A stretch of 64,000 bases of DNA from contig BCJU01000001.1 in NCBI GenBank assembly GCA_001600355.1, forward strand, positions 2,501,178 to 2,565,177, in the 5' to 3' direction. This DNA is from Meira nashicola. Lineage: Eukaryota; Basidiomycota; Exobasidiomycetes; Exobasidiales; Brachybasidiaceae. A program made the position numbers and the translations under genes. The notes under the pieces were generated by a model. That model saw only the letters and a program-made list of their open reading frames with translations. It was not told where the DNA came from and ran no database searches. Below, piece by piece: positions 46,959 through 57,475 of this stretch (position 1 is the first letter of the stretch; every line of letters begins with the position of its first letter).

Positions 46959-49956
46959 TGTTTGAATACCGAAGATGAAATGATGATTACCTTCATCGAT
47001 GATGATAGTTTCAAGGAAAAGAAACGTAAAGAAAGACGAATATATGCTAGGCTTTGCTTGTTGAATTGATCAAAAGGTTGTTCATTCAACAAAGGAAAAG
47101 AATCAATGCACTTTTCTCTTCCCTTTTTTTTTCTTGATCAAGACGGATTATGCATGTAATCTTTGTCTTTGAACCCGCATGATCTTTTTGAACCTCAAAA
47201 CGGTTCCACTATAGCGGACATCTTCCAATACGCCCGCCTTCCGGATCTAAAGTCAATTGTGCACATGAATCGGGCCCGCAAGCTGCCAAAGTGCCACTGT
47301 TGGGTTTTACCACAAAGCGCGCTTTACGCAAGACAATGCATAAAGGCTACAGAAAAAAAACAAGAAATAATAATGCATTAAATGAAACCCTAAGCTTTAG
47401 CTTTCTTTGATGTCTTAAGAAAAAGAAAAAAGTATGTATGCGCGGCGTAATTATATTAGGTATTCAAGACAGCGTAAAAGACGTGCTCCACGGACGATGC
47501 CATGTCAATATGTTTCATAGAAGTGTCTTGAAAAAAGAGAATGTACACTTCTACGATAAGAGAGAAAGGAAGACTTACACACACACACACACACAATATG
47601 CGGGAACGACTGTCATTATTTTTAAGAATGCAGGCGACTTGATACTGTAATGAATGCCTTTTTCTCTCTTCGCCCACTCCCGGTTTCCAAAATTGGGGGA
47701 CAGAGTAACGCCGAAAATGCAAGGTAATTGGCGCCGCAATTAATAGAGATGCACATAGACCTCTCCTTTAATCCTTTTTCCCATTTGCAACTCAGAAATA
47801 CGCTAATGCATCTTTTTTTTATGTAGTGCTTTGCGCGACGCATACTTGTATTATGCTTTGCATACGGCTCATTGTATCTCAGAAGCTCTCCGCTTTTGTT
47901 CTATATTGCAAGCCACGAAAAGTTGCATGTCTCGTTAATGATGCAACACGGTTCCTGTACCTTTTCGTGCATTCTTACGCACGGGAATTGGTGAAAGGTG
48001 AAAAGAAATAGATACGTAATACATATGTATAATGATACAGGATAATCCCTTCTCCAGTGCGTAATCCTTGCGCGGATCCGTGTATGAATATATGTAAGAA
48101 ACGTTCGGGATTGAATGTACGTCTGATTAGCGTCTAATACACGGAAACGAGAAAGTACGTAGTTCCAAGAATTAATTTATCGGATTCCTCCACTTTTCTT
48201 TATCGTCATTATATTTTATCGTTTATCAATAAAGACAAAGGAAAGTGAAGAGAAAAGGAGAAAAAAAGCACTTTAATTGCTCAATGAATAAATTAAATGT
48301 CCGACACATGTATCGGTGCTTCGGTGCGATAAATCGCAGAACGGTTGAAATGCCGAAAAACATACAACATTAAAAAAATAATACCTTACCACGCGTTTGG
48401 TCGAATGTTTAAACAGTGTTCCTGCTTTGGCAAGATTAGGCGTGCAAATCTTTCAGACGAATACAGCGCTGCGCGCCCGTCCCACAAAAAATAATAGCAC
48501 ATGTACATGCCTATAACACCTACGCCATACCACATGTGTACCGCATTAATGGGTTCGCGGATATCGAAATCAATCAAATTAATCTTCGGTTACTGGTGTT
48601 ATTTTTTTAATCGGTAATCTATTTTTTCCTTTTGTTTTTTAAGAGTAAACTTACCGCTATGTCGATGCATGAACGTACCTTAACTTCCAATGAAAAACAT
48701 AATTGTCATGCTGCCCTTAAAAATTATCACACGCTAAAGGATTCTCGGATACTAGAACGCCGCTTTTCTTTTATCCTTACCGAAAGAACGGCCAACCCGA
48801 ATAAAGGCATGCATACGTACGTACATATGTTACCGATAAGGAGATTCGCTTAGATGAATGGAAAAACGTAAGTAATACATATGCCAAGATATTCAAAAAA
48901 GTGTGGAGAAAAAAAAAGGAATCCCTTTGTGTTTTTTGTTTTTGTTTTCATCACATAGAATTTAATTTTCATTCAAGCACATTATGAATCGCTCATTCTT
49001 TAATTGCTTCAATGGGAATCGGATTACTGACATTGCAACTAGCTTGATCGCGGATAGATGTGAAAACGAGGAACCAAGTCCGTTCTTCTCCGTCCGCTAG
49101 AAAAAATAAATCCAAGCCTCTTTAGCAGAAAACTTGGAAATAGCGTGGATATATATAATCTATGCAAAGAACCCTAATCGAGAAAAAGGTAAATTTTATG
49201 GACACATGGTTAATAAAAGTGACGCTAATGCAATGTTGTAAGCCATTAAAATTAACAAACGAGCTAGGTACATATGTACATATTCCCTTTGAACGACTGC
49301 TTAGCATGCATGTACTTCGTCGATTGCGCAAGCCGATCTACCGTTTGTAACAAAACACTTTTTTCTTATAGCGGACCGCTAGAGGTTTGTCGAAAAATGG
49401 TTCGATTTCAGACTAGAGAGATCCAGAGACATGCTAGTGGCCTTTCCTCTTTTTCTATCTGTCAGCCAAGAGAAGTGGTACGGGAGGCATTCATCATTAA
49501 GGCTAAATGAGCACGTGAATTACTTACAATCTGCACGCATCACATAACCTTACAGTGTTACAGATGTCAAGTTGAACTCAATACATACGTTACGTAATCA
49601 GCTCGGACCTTGTCTAAGTACGGGGGTGCTTGCGCAAATGCAGGCAGGCATGCCGGCTTATTGAATCCAGGATTTCGTGTCTAAATTTTAGGCACTAGCC
49701 TAGTCCAGAAGTCAAAATTGCCTGAGCCAAGGAGAGGGCGTTTTCCCTTTAACCAAAAAGTGCAGTGTCGAAGTGCTTGATTAGAAAAAGTCCCCGAACG
49801 ATGATTACTTTCTCAATACCAACTTTATCAATTCGATCGTGACAACAGACGCTGGAAATCGGACTACTAGAAATGCATTATTAAGACATCGCACACAAGA
49901 TATTCAACAAATTACTGAATACCAACTTCTTACAGGCAGGCAACTAAATATTCGTG
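46959..49956. other. 3-kb spacer without a convincing gene
   Basis: This gap separates the Zn-cluster gene promoter (left) from the membrane-protein promoter (right). Open frames of 60-90 codons on both strands have no domains, signal peptides or splice-linked partners. It contains an (AC)n run (47577-47595), the palindrome TACATATGTA at 48021 and 49269, a related TACGTACGTACATATGT at about 48815-48830, and several GCGTAA and ACGCG motifs. No tRNA or rRNA signature was found by eye. Confidence 0.5.
47577..47595. repeat. (AC)n microsatellite
   Basis: About nine uninterrupted AC units lie in non-coding DNA. Confidence 0.95.
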
Positions 49957-51825
49957 ATGGCAGGTAGATCAGATCAAGTGCCACTGTTGAACGTCCAAGG
50001 GGATGCACAAGATGAAAATCCAGACGTTAGATTTGCCATAGATGATGAAACTGGTGGTTATGGTGAATCTTCTCGCTTATCTGAAGAGCATAATGCATAC
50101 AAATATCCACCAGCTGCTCCGCCTCCATCGTATAAAGAAGCGACAGGAAAATCTGCACTATCACTGAAAGTTTCACAACTTTTTTCCTCTTTAAGTGCTC
50201 CCGATCTATCTGTCTTTCAAAAAGCACTTTCTAAAATATGGATTTTCATTTGTCGATTTTGGCCAACAAGTCGTTTTGCTCAAGTTGGTATGTTTATGGC
50301 TGGTCTTTGGCTTCTGATCATCGTAAGCGGACCTGCATTTGACGATGCTGGACCTAGAGCTGGTGCAGGTTATCCTTGGGTCGGTGTTCAACAACTTACT
50401 GAATCAGGGCCAGGTCCTATTTCAGGAGATGGTCATATTGTATCTTACGCAAATTGGACCTTGGAATCATGTCAGAATTCCAAAGCACATCGTGGTGATG
50501 TTGTTTGTCACTCCACAACAAAGATCGAATTGGATATTCCGACCGGTTTTCATTCTACCGAAGGCATTTTCTTATACGCCGATCCGCCAAGACAAAATCA
50601 ATTATCAGAAGGCAGAGGTCATGTGCCGGGAACGATTGAAGTTAAACTTGTACCTGAAGGTACAGGTCCCGGTAAAACACCAAAGGGCAAAGCGACTGTT
50701 GTGGTAGATGCAGAATTCGAACAAAGTCGCATCGAAGTATTTGAGAAAAGTACAGTTGCAAAATTAGTATCTGGCTTAACTTCTCAAGGTGTGGGAATTT
50801 ATACCTTTCCCTTGCCAACGAAATATGTTGACAGAAATCCACCTCCGCTTCTTATGCGCATTCAAGTTTTAATTCCTTCTGGTGCAACGGTTGCAGCTTT
50901 AAATGTTCAAGCATCTGCAATGTCCATAGGTGGGTTTGTTGAGCCTGAAATGATCTTGACTCATCAAAAAGGAAGAGCGCTTCAATCAACTCAAGAGAAA
51001 AGAGATTCGCTTGCCAATCCCTACTTTGGTCGTTTCATCTTGCAAAGTGGTGTTACTCCTATTCGTATAGGTGCAAATGTGCCTATACAAGCATTAGGAG
51101 TTGTGAAAGTGACAACCTATAACGGTGATATCATCATTGATGGTCACATTAATTCTGGCGAAGTGCGATTTGAAACTATGACTGGAAGTATACGATTAGA
51201 AGAGAATAGTCAAGTGACCGCTTGGCGTGAAAGTAGATTAATTTCACAAACTGGAAATATAGAATTGAAGCGGAACAGTTGGTTCGATAGCACGTATATC
51301 CTTGCAAAAACAAGTAATGGCAACATTTTGGGAGGCGGAAAAGATCATTTAGGATCAAATGACGGAGGCATTTGGAAAACCAACAAGACAATAGAAATGC
51401 ATACGTCGAATGGCGCAATTCATGCATCTTATGCTGTTCGAATGCCAACAGATTCATTTTTGAATCCAACCAAGAACATACGATTAGAAACGGAAAGCAA
51501 CAATGGAGGCGTTGATGTCGTATTTGTGGAGCAAGAACAAGGAACAGGGCTTCAAGCCAAATTAACAACAAGTGTCGGAATCGTTTTTGCACGCATGCAT
51601 AAAGCTTTCGTAGGAAAATGGCAACTGGAAGGAAGTATTGCAGGAAGTGGCGTGACACCCCCGCAATCCAAGGATCAAAGAGATTTCAAGAGTATTGAGC
51701 GAAAGAAAGATGTTATCAGATTGCAAGAGCATGGAACGATTGGGTCCCAAGATTCCGAGGCAGCAAAGGATAGCAGTATACTTATCCGAAGCTCGCTTGG
51801 TGGTGCTAAGCTCTCGTTTGATTAA
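49957..51825 (+). CDS. Single-span membrane protein with repetitive beta-rich ectodomain
   Basis: This 622-aa protein belongs to no family I can name. The N-terminal 105 residues are polar and probably cytosolic and include a PPSY motif (residues 56-59) of the kind bound by WW domains of Nedd4/Rsp5 ubiquitin ligases. One membrane span follows at about 108-125 (VGMFMAGLWLLIIVSG). The rest is likely lumenal or extracellular and beta-rich. From about residue 385 to 500 a regular pattern appears: VKVTTYNGDIIIDGHINSGE, FETMTGSIRLEENSQV, LISQTGNIELKRNS and AKTSNGNILGG, resembling a beta-solenoid or DUF4097-type adhesin-like sheet. N-glycosylation sequons are present (for example NWT). The ATG at 49957 is used; the GTG before it is not. 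A type II protein sorted by ubiquitin is the simplest reading. Confidence 0.7.
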   Translation: MAGRSDQVPLLNVQGDAQDENPDVRFAIDDETGGYGESSRLSEEHNAYKYPPAAPPPSYKEATGKSALSLKVSQLFSSLSAPDLSVFQKALSKIWIFICRFWPTSRFAQVGMFMAGLWLLIIVSGPAFDDAGPRAGAGYPWVGVQQLTESGPGPISGDGHIVSYANWTLESCQNSKAHRGDVVCHSTTKIELDIPTGFHSTEGIFLYADPPRQNQLSEGRGHVPGTIEVKLVPEGTGPGKTPKGKATVVVDAEFEQSRIEVFEKSTVAKLVSGLTSQGVGIYTFPLPTKYVDRNPPPLLMRIQVLIPSGATVAALNVQASAMSIGGFVEPEMILTHQKGRALQSTQEKRDSLANPYFGRFILQSGVTPIRIGANVPIQALGVVKVTTYNGDIIIDGHINSGEVRFETMTGSIRLEENSQVTAWRESRLISQTGNIELKRNSWFDSTYILAKTSNGNILGGGKDHLGSNDGGIWKTNKTIEMHTSNGAIHASYAVRMPTDSFLNPTKNIRLETESNNGGVDVVFVEQEQGTGLQAKLTTSVGIVFARMHKAFVGKWQLEGSIAGSGVTPPQSKDQRDFKSIERKKDVIRLQEHGTIGSQDSEAAKDSSILIRSSLGGAKLSFD

Positions 51826-51983
51826 TTATGCTTTCTTTCATCATCTCTTCGATTCAGTCTGGTCTTTGATCACTCAGATATCGACTTAATCTATATCGCA
51901 CACTTTTCATCATTGTATTATTTTGCATCTCATTTAATCGATTATTCATTTTGCTGGACTGGCTTTCTACAGCAATATTCAAC

Positions 51984-53069
51984 TCAGTGTAGACCACTTT
52001 TGTACACTTTTTGGAAAGAAGGACGAGTTTTGATAGTATTCCAGTATTGGATCACTTTTGGTCCCAATCCTCTAGATGCTTCTTCGCTACCTTGAATTTT
52101 CGCCAAAACTTTCTTGAGCGCTGAAAATTCATCTTGATCGTTTTCCAAATTGGTAGCGATAGAGAAGATACGTGCCAACCAAGCAGTGATGTGCAAATCT
52201 GCCAAAGAGATTTGATCACCAAAAACAAAAGGTAAAATGATCTTCTGTTCCAATTCGGCCAAGACATGTGCAGCGCCTACCCAAAGTTGTAAGGATTGTT
52301 GAACGAACTTTTGTGATGCTTCTTGATCTGCTTGGATATAAGCTGCATGTAAAGGAGCCAAAGAAGTTTCTTTGTCATTATACCATTGTACCAATCGTTC
52401 CGTCACGCTGGCCGTACGAGGATTTTCGGCAGATGTATTGGATTTTGCCTCTGTTCTAAAGCGATCGAGAGCCGCTTGCCTGTTTTTACAAAACGTTCCT
52501 TGTAATCCTTTACGTTGTTGATCTAGCTCTTGCAGAGACCTGGCGGCTAAGAGAAGTGCATTAGGTTCTGCCAAAGGTGCTTGAACCATCTTGACCAATG
52601 CATCGCTAGCAGCTTTGCCTTCAATCGTTGCTGGCGAAAGTACTGGAGCAGGCTTAGCCGAATCTTCTCCTTTAAGATCTAATATAGACTGAGAGCGTGA
52701 AGCGTCCAAAAACTCTGTGATTTCGATACTATCATTCAAAGCTCGAAATTTAGTATCAACTTCTTGTCCTGCCGTCTCTGCCAAGGGAACCACGAGTGCA
52801 GGCACGGTACCGTTTTGATTGATACGGAGATAAGATGGAGCAAAATTCTCTCCTTCTAATAAATTTACGAAACGTAATTCGTAATCGGATTCACTGTAGC
52901 CTTTCTCGATAAATGCGAGTTGAGGGACTGCGCCCCAGACGGAGACTAAAGAAATAATGAAGACGGGTGAAAATCTGATCAGTACGGCTTGCTCTTCCCG
53001 CTTCTACAATGATATGATACACTTACCTTCCGAGGTATAGAGAACGGCTTTGGGTGCAGTGTTTGACAT
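51984..53069 (-). CDS. Glutathione S-transferase-like protein, two exons, 334 aa
   Basis: Exon 1 is 53069-53027 and exon 2 is 52945-51984; the donor is GTAAGT and the acceptor is TTCTTTAG. The spliced N-terminus MSNTAPKAVLYTSEVSVWGA runs into VPQLAFIEKG, FVNLLEGENFAPSYLRINQN and GTVPALVVPLA. This is a thioredoxin-fold GST domain with the conserved cis-Pro (VPAL). The C-terminal helical domain ends in VFGDQISLADLHITAWLARI, the usual GST N-capping box region (ISLADL). An unusually long linker and helix insert lies between (about 105-200), making it longer than a typical 210-230 aa GST. Substrates are unknown; a basidiomycete-type GST of detoxification is likely. Without exon 1 the gene would lack its start. 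Confidence 0.85.
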
Positions 53070-53474
53070 TTTTGTTGGCTTAACACTGAGATACTTGATG
53101 GTGAAAGAGAAGAGGAAGATTGAAGCGGGCTGAAGAAATCTTTAGCCAACTTGACATCTGCCACTTCATTGTTTCCACACACACACGCGGGGAAGTTCAA
53201 GTTGATTAAACAGTGCATTTGCGGTAATACGTCAGTCTGTTACACACTTAAAGGTGGAGAAAGTGCGAGGCACAGGATTATTCTTTCCTTTAGGAAATGG
53301 ACTGTGCGAATGAAGCAGGCATACACGTATTTTTACGCGTAACGTTTAAATTTTTTAATTAAAGTTGGCACACGACTCGATCATTCTTTTTCTTCGCAAC
53401 GCCACCATCCGATCAGATTGGTCACCTATTGCAACATTTCAATTCTTTCATTTCAAGAGTTAAATTTGCCAAAA
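53070..53474. other. Divergent promoter region, GST and Nab2-like gene
   Basis: This is a spacer of about 405 bp with ACGCGTAACG near 53334-53343 and a short (CA)n at 53176-53187. No gene; open frames across the GST intron are artefacts. Confidence 0.55.
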
Positions 53475-54800
53475 ATGTCTTCGCTAAATCTTTCGATAGA
53501 TTCACTTGAAGCAAAACGTTTGCAGGATGTTGTACAAAGAGAGATTGCTAGACGTGGATGGAGTGAAGGGGAAGAAGATGCGGTGATGAGCGAATATGTA
53601 CTTGTGATGGTAGCAAATAAAAAAACACAAGAACAGATCGAATCAGAGTTGAAAGATCTCTTGGGTGAAGAACAAGATCCCGAGGCTGGAGTGGAATCTT
53701 TCGTGTCCTGGCTATGGCAAGAGGCAAGCAACATTTTAGGATCCGACATCAAACCTCAAATTCAACGAGAGAAGAATGTAGTGGATATGAAGTTTCGATC
53801 TCGTCGCTCTGCATCACCTGAAAATCGTGCTAGTGGATCAAGATATGAAGACAAGCGATCTATTGCTCCCAATCACGATAGACATCAGTCTGACAGATGG
53901 CAGGCAGATCAGAACGGAAAACCTACGAGAGATCTAATTGCTTCCAACACAGATCCTGAATCAGGAATCTCAGTAGGAGGGATGGCATCAGACAGAATGG
54001 ATGAAGTAGAAATCGGCCAGGAAGATCAAAGATCGCTTCGAATTGCTGGACGTGGTCGAATGAATAAGCAAAATAATATGTTCAAACGCAGCTTGGAACA
54101 AGCTCATCGATCAAATGAAACTCAAGGTCAATCATCACAACCTTCCATCTTTGCTCGGGCTGGCGTGCCAAATCCAAGAGCGGATGAATTCGTACCAGCT
54201 TCGAATTCTCCAACACAAGCAAATGACTCTCATCAGAATTTGCTTCTCAGAATTGATCCAATGATGCCGAACAATGCAGCTGCGCCAGATCAAAAAAGTG
54301 AAGTCAACAGCACTCCTACCGATTTTCCCACTCAACCTCTCGATTCAGCTCTTTGCCGATGGGGCTTAAAATGCACTTCGCCTACATGCATATATTCGCA
54401 TCCTTCACCAAGTGCGGTAATCTTGTCCCGACAGACAGGTGAAGATCCTTTGGTTTTACGGCAAGAGCCTTGTCATTACCAAAAAGATTGTACGCGAGCC
54501 GATTGCGATTTCAGTCACATTTCACCAGCTGTTAAATATGTTTTAGCAAAAGCAGATCGAGCTGCTTCAATGGCATTGGGTTTCCTAGACCAAAAGTACA
54601 CTTTGGATTCAGCTATGAATAGTGACGCCAATAATAACGACCCTAGCAGTATACCCTGTCGTTATGGAAGCGCATGTTATCGTCAAGACTGTCATTTCTC
54701 TCATCCTGACAAAAAGTCAAATCATGTGTCAGAGAGATTGAAGCGATTTGCAAACACTGAACCGGAAGGTGAAATGGAAATTATCATTCCCACTGCTTGA
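53475..54800 (+). CDS. NAB2: Nab2/ZC3H14-type poly(A)-binding zinc-finger protein
   Basis: Nab2 binds nuclear poly(A) RNA, controls tail length and supports mRNA export. The start is the ATG at 53475 (MSSLNLSIDS), chosen over an upstream GTG-opened extension. Residues 1-95 form a helical N-terminal domain (LQDVVQREIARRGWSEGEED, ESFVSWLWQEASNIL) that fits the PWI-like fold of Nab2. A polar linker follows. The C-terminus has three CCCH fingers of the C-x5-C-x4/5-C-x3-H type: CRWGLKCTSPTCIYSH, CHYQKDCTRADCDFSH and CRYGSACYRQDCHFSH. Three closely related tandem fingers of this spacing are diagnostic. 441 aa. Yeast Nab2 has seven fingers and human ZC3H14 five, so the set is reduced or incomplete here. 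Confidence 0.82.
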   Translation: MSSLNLSIDSLEAKRLQDVVQREIARRGWSEGEEDAVMSEYVLVMVANKKTQEQIESELKDLLGEEQDPEAGVESFVSWLWQEASNILGSDIKPQIQREKNVVDMKFRSRRSASPENRASGSRYEDKRSIAPNHDRHQSDRWQADQNGKPTRDLIASNTDPESGISVGGMASDRMDEVEIGQEDQRSLRIAGRGRMNKQNNMFKRSLEQAHRSNETQGQSSQPSIFARAGVPNPRADEFVPASNSPTQANDSHQNLLLRIDPMMPNNAAAPDQKSEVNSTPTDFPTQPLDSALCRWGLKCTSPTCIYSHPSPSAVILSRQTGEDPLVLRQEPCHYQKDCTRADCDFSHISPAVKYVLAKADRAASMALGFLDQKYTLDSAMNSDANNNDPSSIPCRYGSACYRQDCHFSHPDKKSNHVSERLKRFANTEPEGEMEIIIPTA

Positions 54801-55096
54801 ATGTATGTAACCTTTATAATAGACTTTACTGTAATTTTATTAAGATCTGTTGATGATCTATTGTTTGTAAAGAACTTTAAAAAAAGCTTCTGAAGTGAAG
54901 TTTTTGTGTGAAAGAATAATAAGCTCAGAGGCTAATCCTAAGCGCTGACGCACACACACACGTCGGTGTTGATACGCGAAAGCTGGAGTACAACCAACAC
55001 TTTTAGAGAAGCAAAATTAAGCGTGCACAGAGAACATTTCTCTTGTCTTCATCCTTTCACCATCTCGCTCTACTATAATAAACTCACCCTGACATC

Positions 55097-57262
55097 ATGT
55101 CTACATCAGCAGGCGAGTCAAGAAGACGTGCTGAAATTGAAGCAAAACGGGCGAAATTAGCAGAATTGAAAAGAGCCAGAGAAGAAAGAACGAGTAGATT
55201 ACAAGTTGGAAGAGGAGAAGGAAAGAGTGTTTCAGAAGCAACAACACCATCGTCACGTAAAGATTTAGATGATTTCGTTGCATCCTTGGTTGGAGGACCA
55301 GGAAATGCAAGAGCTTCAAGTAGTGCAAGTGCACGTCAAGGAGGAGCAGCGACACCATCTTCACCACGAAGAAGTGTGACTGGCGCACAAGATACGAGCG
55401 AATATGCTGGTTCAGAAGCAGGCTTTCCACCTCATAGTACGGGTACTACTATGGTAAATCGTGCAGATGGCGAAGAACAATCACACAATGTTATCGCCGT
55501 TCCTCGTTCAAATTTCGTTGACAGTGAAGCTCAGACAGATTTGGATGACATTACTACAAAGAAACCCGAAAAGGTATATTATACAAAAGAGACTCAAACG
55601 ACAAATGTAGGGGATTCAGACGAAGAAGGCAATGATGCAAAAGCAGCATCTATATCTCAGGCAGCCGAACAAGCGATACGTAATAAAGTTTTACAGGAAC
55701 AGGAGCAAGAGAGGCTGAAGCGGGAAGAAGAAGCTCTCAAATTACAAGAGGAACAGCTGGAGCGGGAGATAGAGCAAGGTTTAAGAGAACTTTCGGCTGA
55801 AGAATTGGAGGCCATCTACGGGGCAACAGAGTTTGTCAATTTTGTTGAACAAAGCAGCAAAATCGTCGAACGTGCTCTAACGGATAATTATGATTATCTC
55901 AAGGATTACACTCTATTAGAAGACCCTTCTGCAGAGAATCAAGAAGGAAGACTTGTCAAATGCAATAGAGTCTTTTGGGATGAGAATTTGTGTAAAGGTA
56001 GAAGTATCACTGATCTGGACTGGTCAGTCAAGCATCCCGAATTGGTCGTAGCTAGCTATAGTCGAAGCAACAGCGTTAGCGATGATCAACCGGATGGGTT
56101 GATATTGGTTTGGAATATGCATCTAGCAGATCGACCAGAATTCATTTTCCATGCACAAAACGATGTTTTATCTGTTTGCTTTTCACCCTTTCAACCTAAT
56201 TTGGTAATCGGTGGTACATATAGTGGACAAATTCTCGTTTGGGACACACGTTCACGCAACGCACCTATCCTGAAAACACCGCTTTCCGCTGCAGGACATA
56301 CACATCCGGTCTACAGTATGCGAATTGTCGGATCACAGAATGCACATAATCTCATCACTGCTTCTACTGATGGTACCGTTTGCAGTTGGGTTTTGGATAT
56401 GCTGGCAAGACCGCAAGAGACTGTTGAATTGCTCAATCCTACCCATGCAAAAACAGACGAAGTAAGCGTGAGCGTGATTGGATTCCCAGATCAAGAAACA
56501 ACGAGTTTTTGGGTTGGTACGGAAGAAGGAAACGTATATTGCGGTACCCGATATGATCGAGCCGGATGGAAAGCTGGATTGAATTTGGCAGAGGTTTATA
56601 AAGCGCATGCAGCTCCGGTTACTGGATTACATTTTCATCCTTTACATGGACCTATTGATTTCTCGGATTTATTCTTATCGAGCAGTATGGATTGGTCATC
56701 TCGTCTTTGGCGAATAAAAAACAATCCATCTTCCTCCAATGCAGTTTCGCGTAATGTCAATACCGTTTCAACAATCGTTACACCTTTGGCATCATTTGAA
56801 GAAGCGAATGATTATGTTTATGATGTTGCTTGGCATACCGCTCATCCTTCTATGTTTGGACAAGTTGACGGAACGGGATCATTGGATATCTATGATTTGA
56901 ATGTGGACATTGAGAGACCGGTTGTGACAACTATTGTAGGCACAGGTAGAGCATTGAATAAAGTCAGGTGGGATCGTAAAGATGGTAGAAGATTAGCAAC
57001 AGGAGGAGCAGATGGAAAGTTATACGTATATGATATCGGTACGATGGCCGTTCCAAGAGAAGAAGAATGGTTGGAATTACAAAAGACGCTATCAAGATTA
57101 TCAAATGCAAATTCTATCGGATTATCATCAGAGAAAGCAAATTCAGCGTCATTATCTCAATCTGGTATTAATACTACTATCTCATCTGCTGCTAATGTAT
57201 CCACACCCACAAGATCTGCAGTCGATTTCGAGAGATTTAACCAACGCCTTTCGGTCAGGTGA
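55097..57262 (+). CDS. Cytoplasmic dynein intermediate chain, 721 aa
   Basis: The intermediate chain links dynein heavy chains to light chains and dynactin. The N-terminus is a charged helix (MSTSAGESRRRAEIEAKRAK and LAELKRAREER), the dynactin p150-binding segment. Two LC8/light-chain-type TQT motifs follow: SEAQTDLD at about 145 and KETQTTNV at about 164. Then come a coiled coil (QEQERLKREEEALKLQEEQL, near 205-240) and a C-terminal WD40 propeller from about 300 (RSITDLDWSVKHPELVVASY, GLILVWNMHL, GQILVWDTRS, LYVYDIGTM). The ATG at 55097 opens the charged helix. The final codons contain AGGTGAGG, a possible donor, but no credible downstream exon, so I keep the TGA at 57260-57262. In smuts dynein drives endosome and nuclear transport. 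Confidence 0.88.
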   Translation: MSTSAGESRRRAEIEAKRAKLAELKRAREERTSRLQVGRGEGKSVSEATTPSSRKDLDDFVASLVGGPGNARASSSASARQGGAATPSSPRRSVTGAQDTSEYAGSEAGFPPHSTGTTMVNRADGEEQSHNVIAVPRSNFVDSEAQTDLDDITTKKPEKVYYTKETQTTNVGDSDEEGNDAKAASISQAAEQAIRNKVLQEQEQERLKREEEALKLQEEQLEREIEQGLRELSAEELEAIYGATEFVNFVEQSSKIVERALTDNYDYLKDYTLLEDPSAENQEGRLVKCNRVFWDENLCKGRSITDLDWSVKHPELVVASYSRSNSVSDDQPDGLILVWNMHLADRPEFIFHAQNDVLSVCFSPFQPNLVIGGTYSGQILVWDTRSRNAPILKTPLSAAGHTHPVYSMRIVGSQNAHNLITASTDGTVCSWVLDMLARPQETVELLNPTHAKTDEVSVSVIGFPDQETTSFWVGTEEGNVYCGTRYDRAGWKAGLNLAEVYKAHAAPVTGLHFHPLHGPIDFSDLFLSSSMDWSSRLWRIKNNPSSSNAVSRNVNTVSTIVTPLASFEEANDYVYDVAWHTAHPSMFGQVDGTGSLDIYDLNVDIERPVVTTIVGTGRALNKVRWDRKDGRRLATGGADGKLYVYDIGTMAVPREEEWLELQKTLSRLSNANSIGLSSEKANSASLSQSGINTTISSAANVSTPTRSAVDFERFNQRLSVR

Positions 57263-57475
57263 GGCCTATAAACCCACAAAGACTTCATGTATGTACAATC
57301 ATTAATACCCTGTGGAGAACAATGAAAGGATGATTAGCCAGTAACACACGATGAACGCGTCCTGACATTTAAGCAGAGTTGGAGCGCGTTCATTTAACCA
57401 GAAGGCGCGTAGAGATAGACTACATACGCTGGTGTTACTTTTTTCTTGAACAACACTTATTCTTATAGCTGATAT

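Noticed and set aside
46959..49956. tRNA, 5S rRNA or transposon in the 3-kb gap
   Set aside because: By eye I found no T-loop, no 5S-type core, no terminal inverted repeats and no transposase-like frame.
57253..57475. Possible extra 3' exon of dynein intermediate chain from the AGGTGAGG at its end
   Set aside because: The only nearby acceptor (TTCTTATAG near 57467) falls at the start of the next gene, and no sensible reading results.
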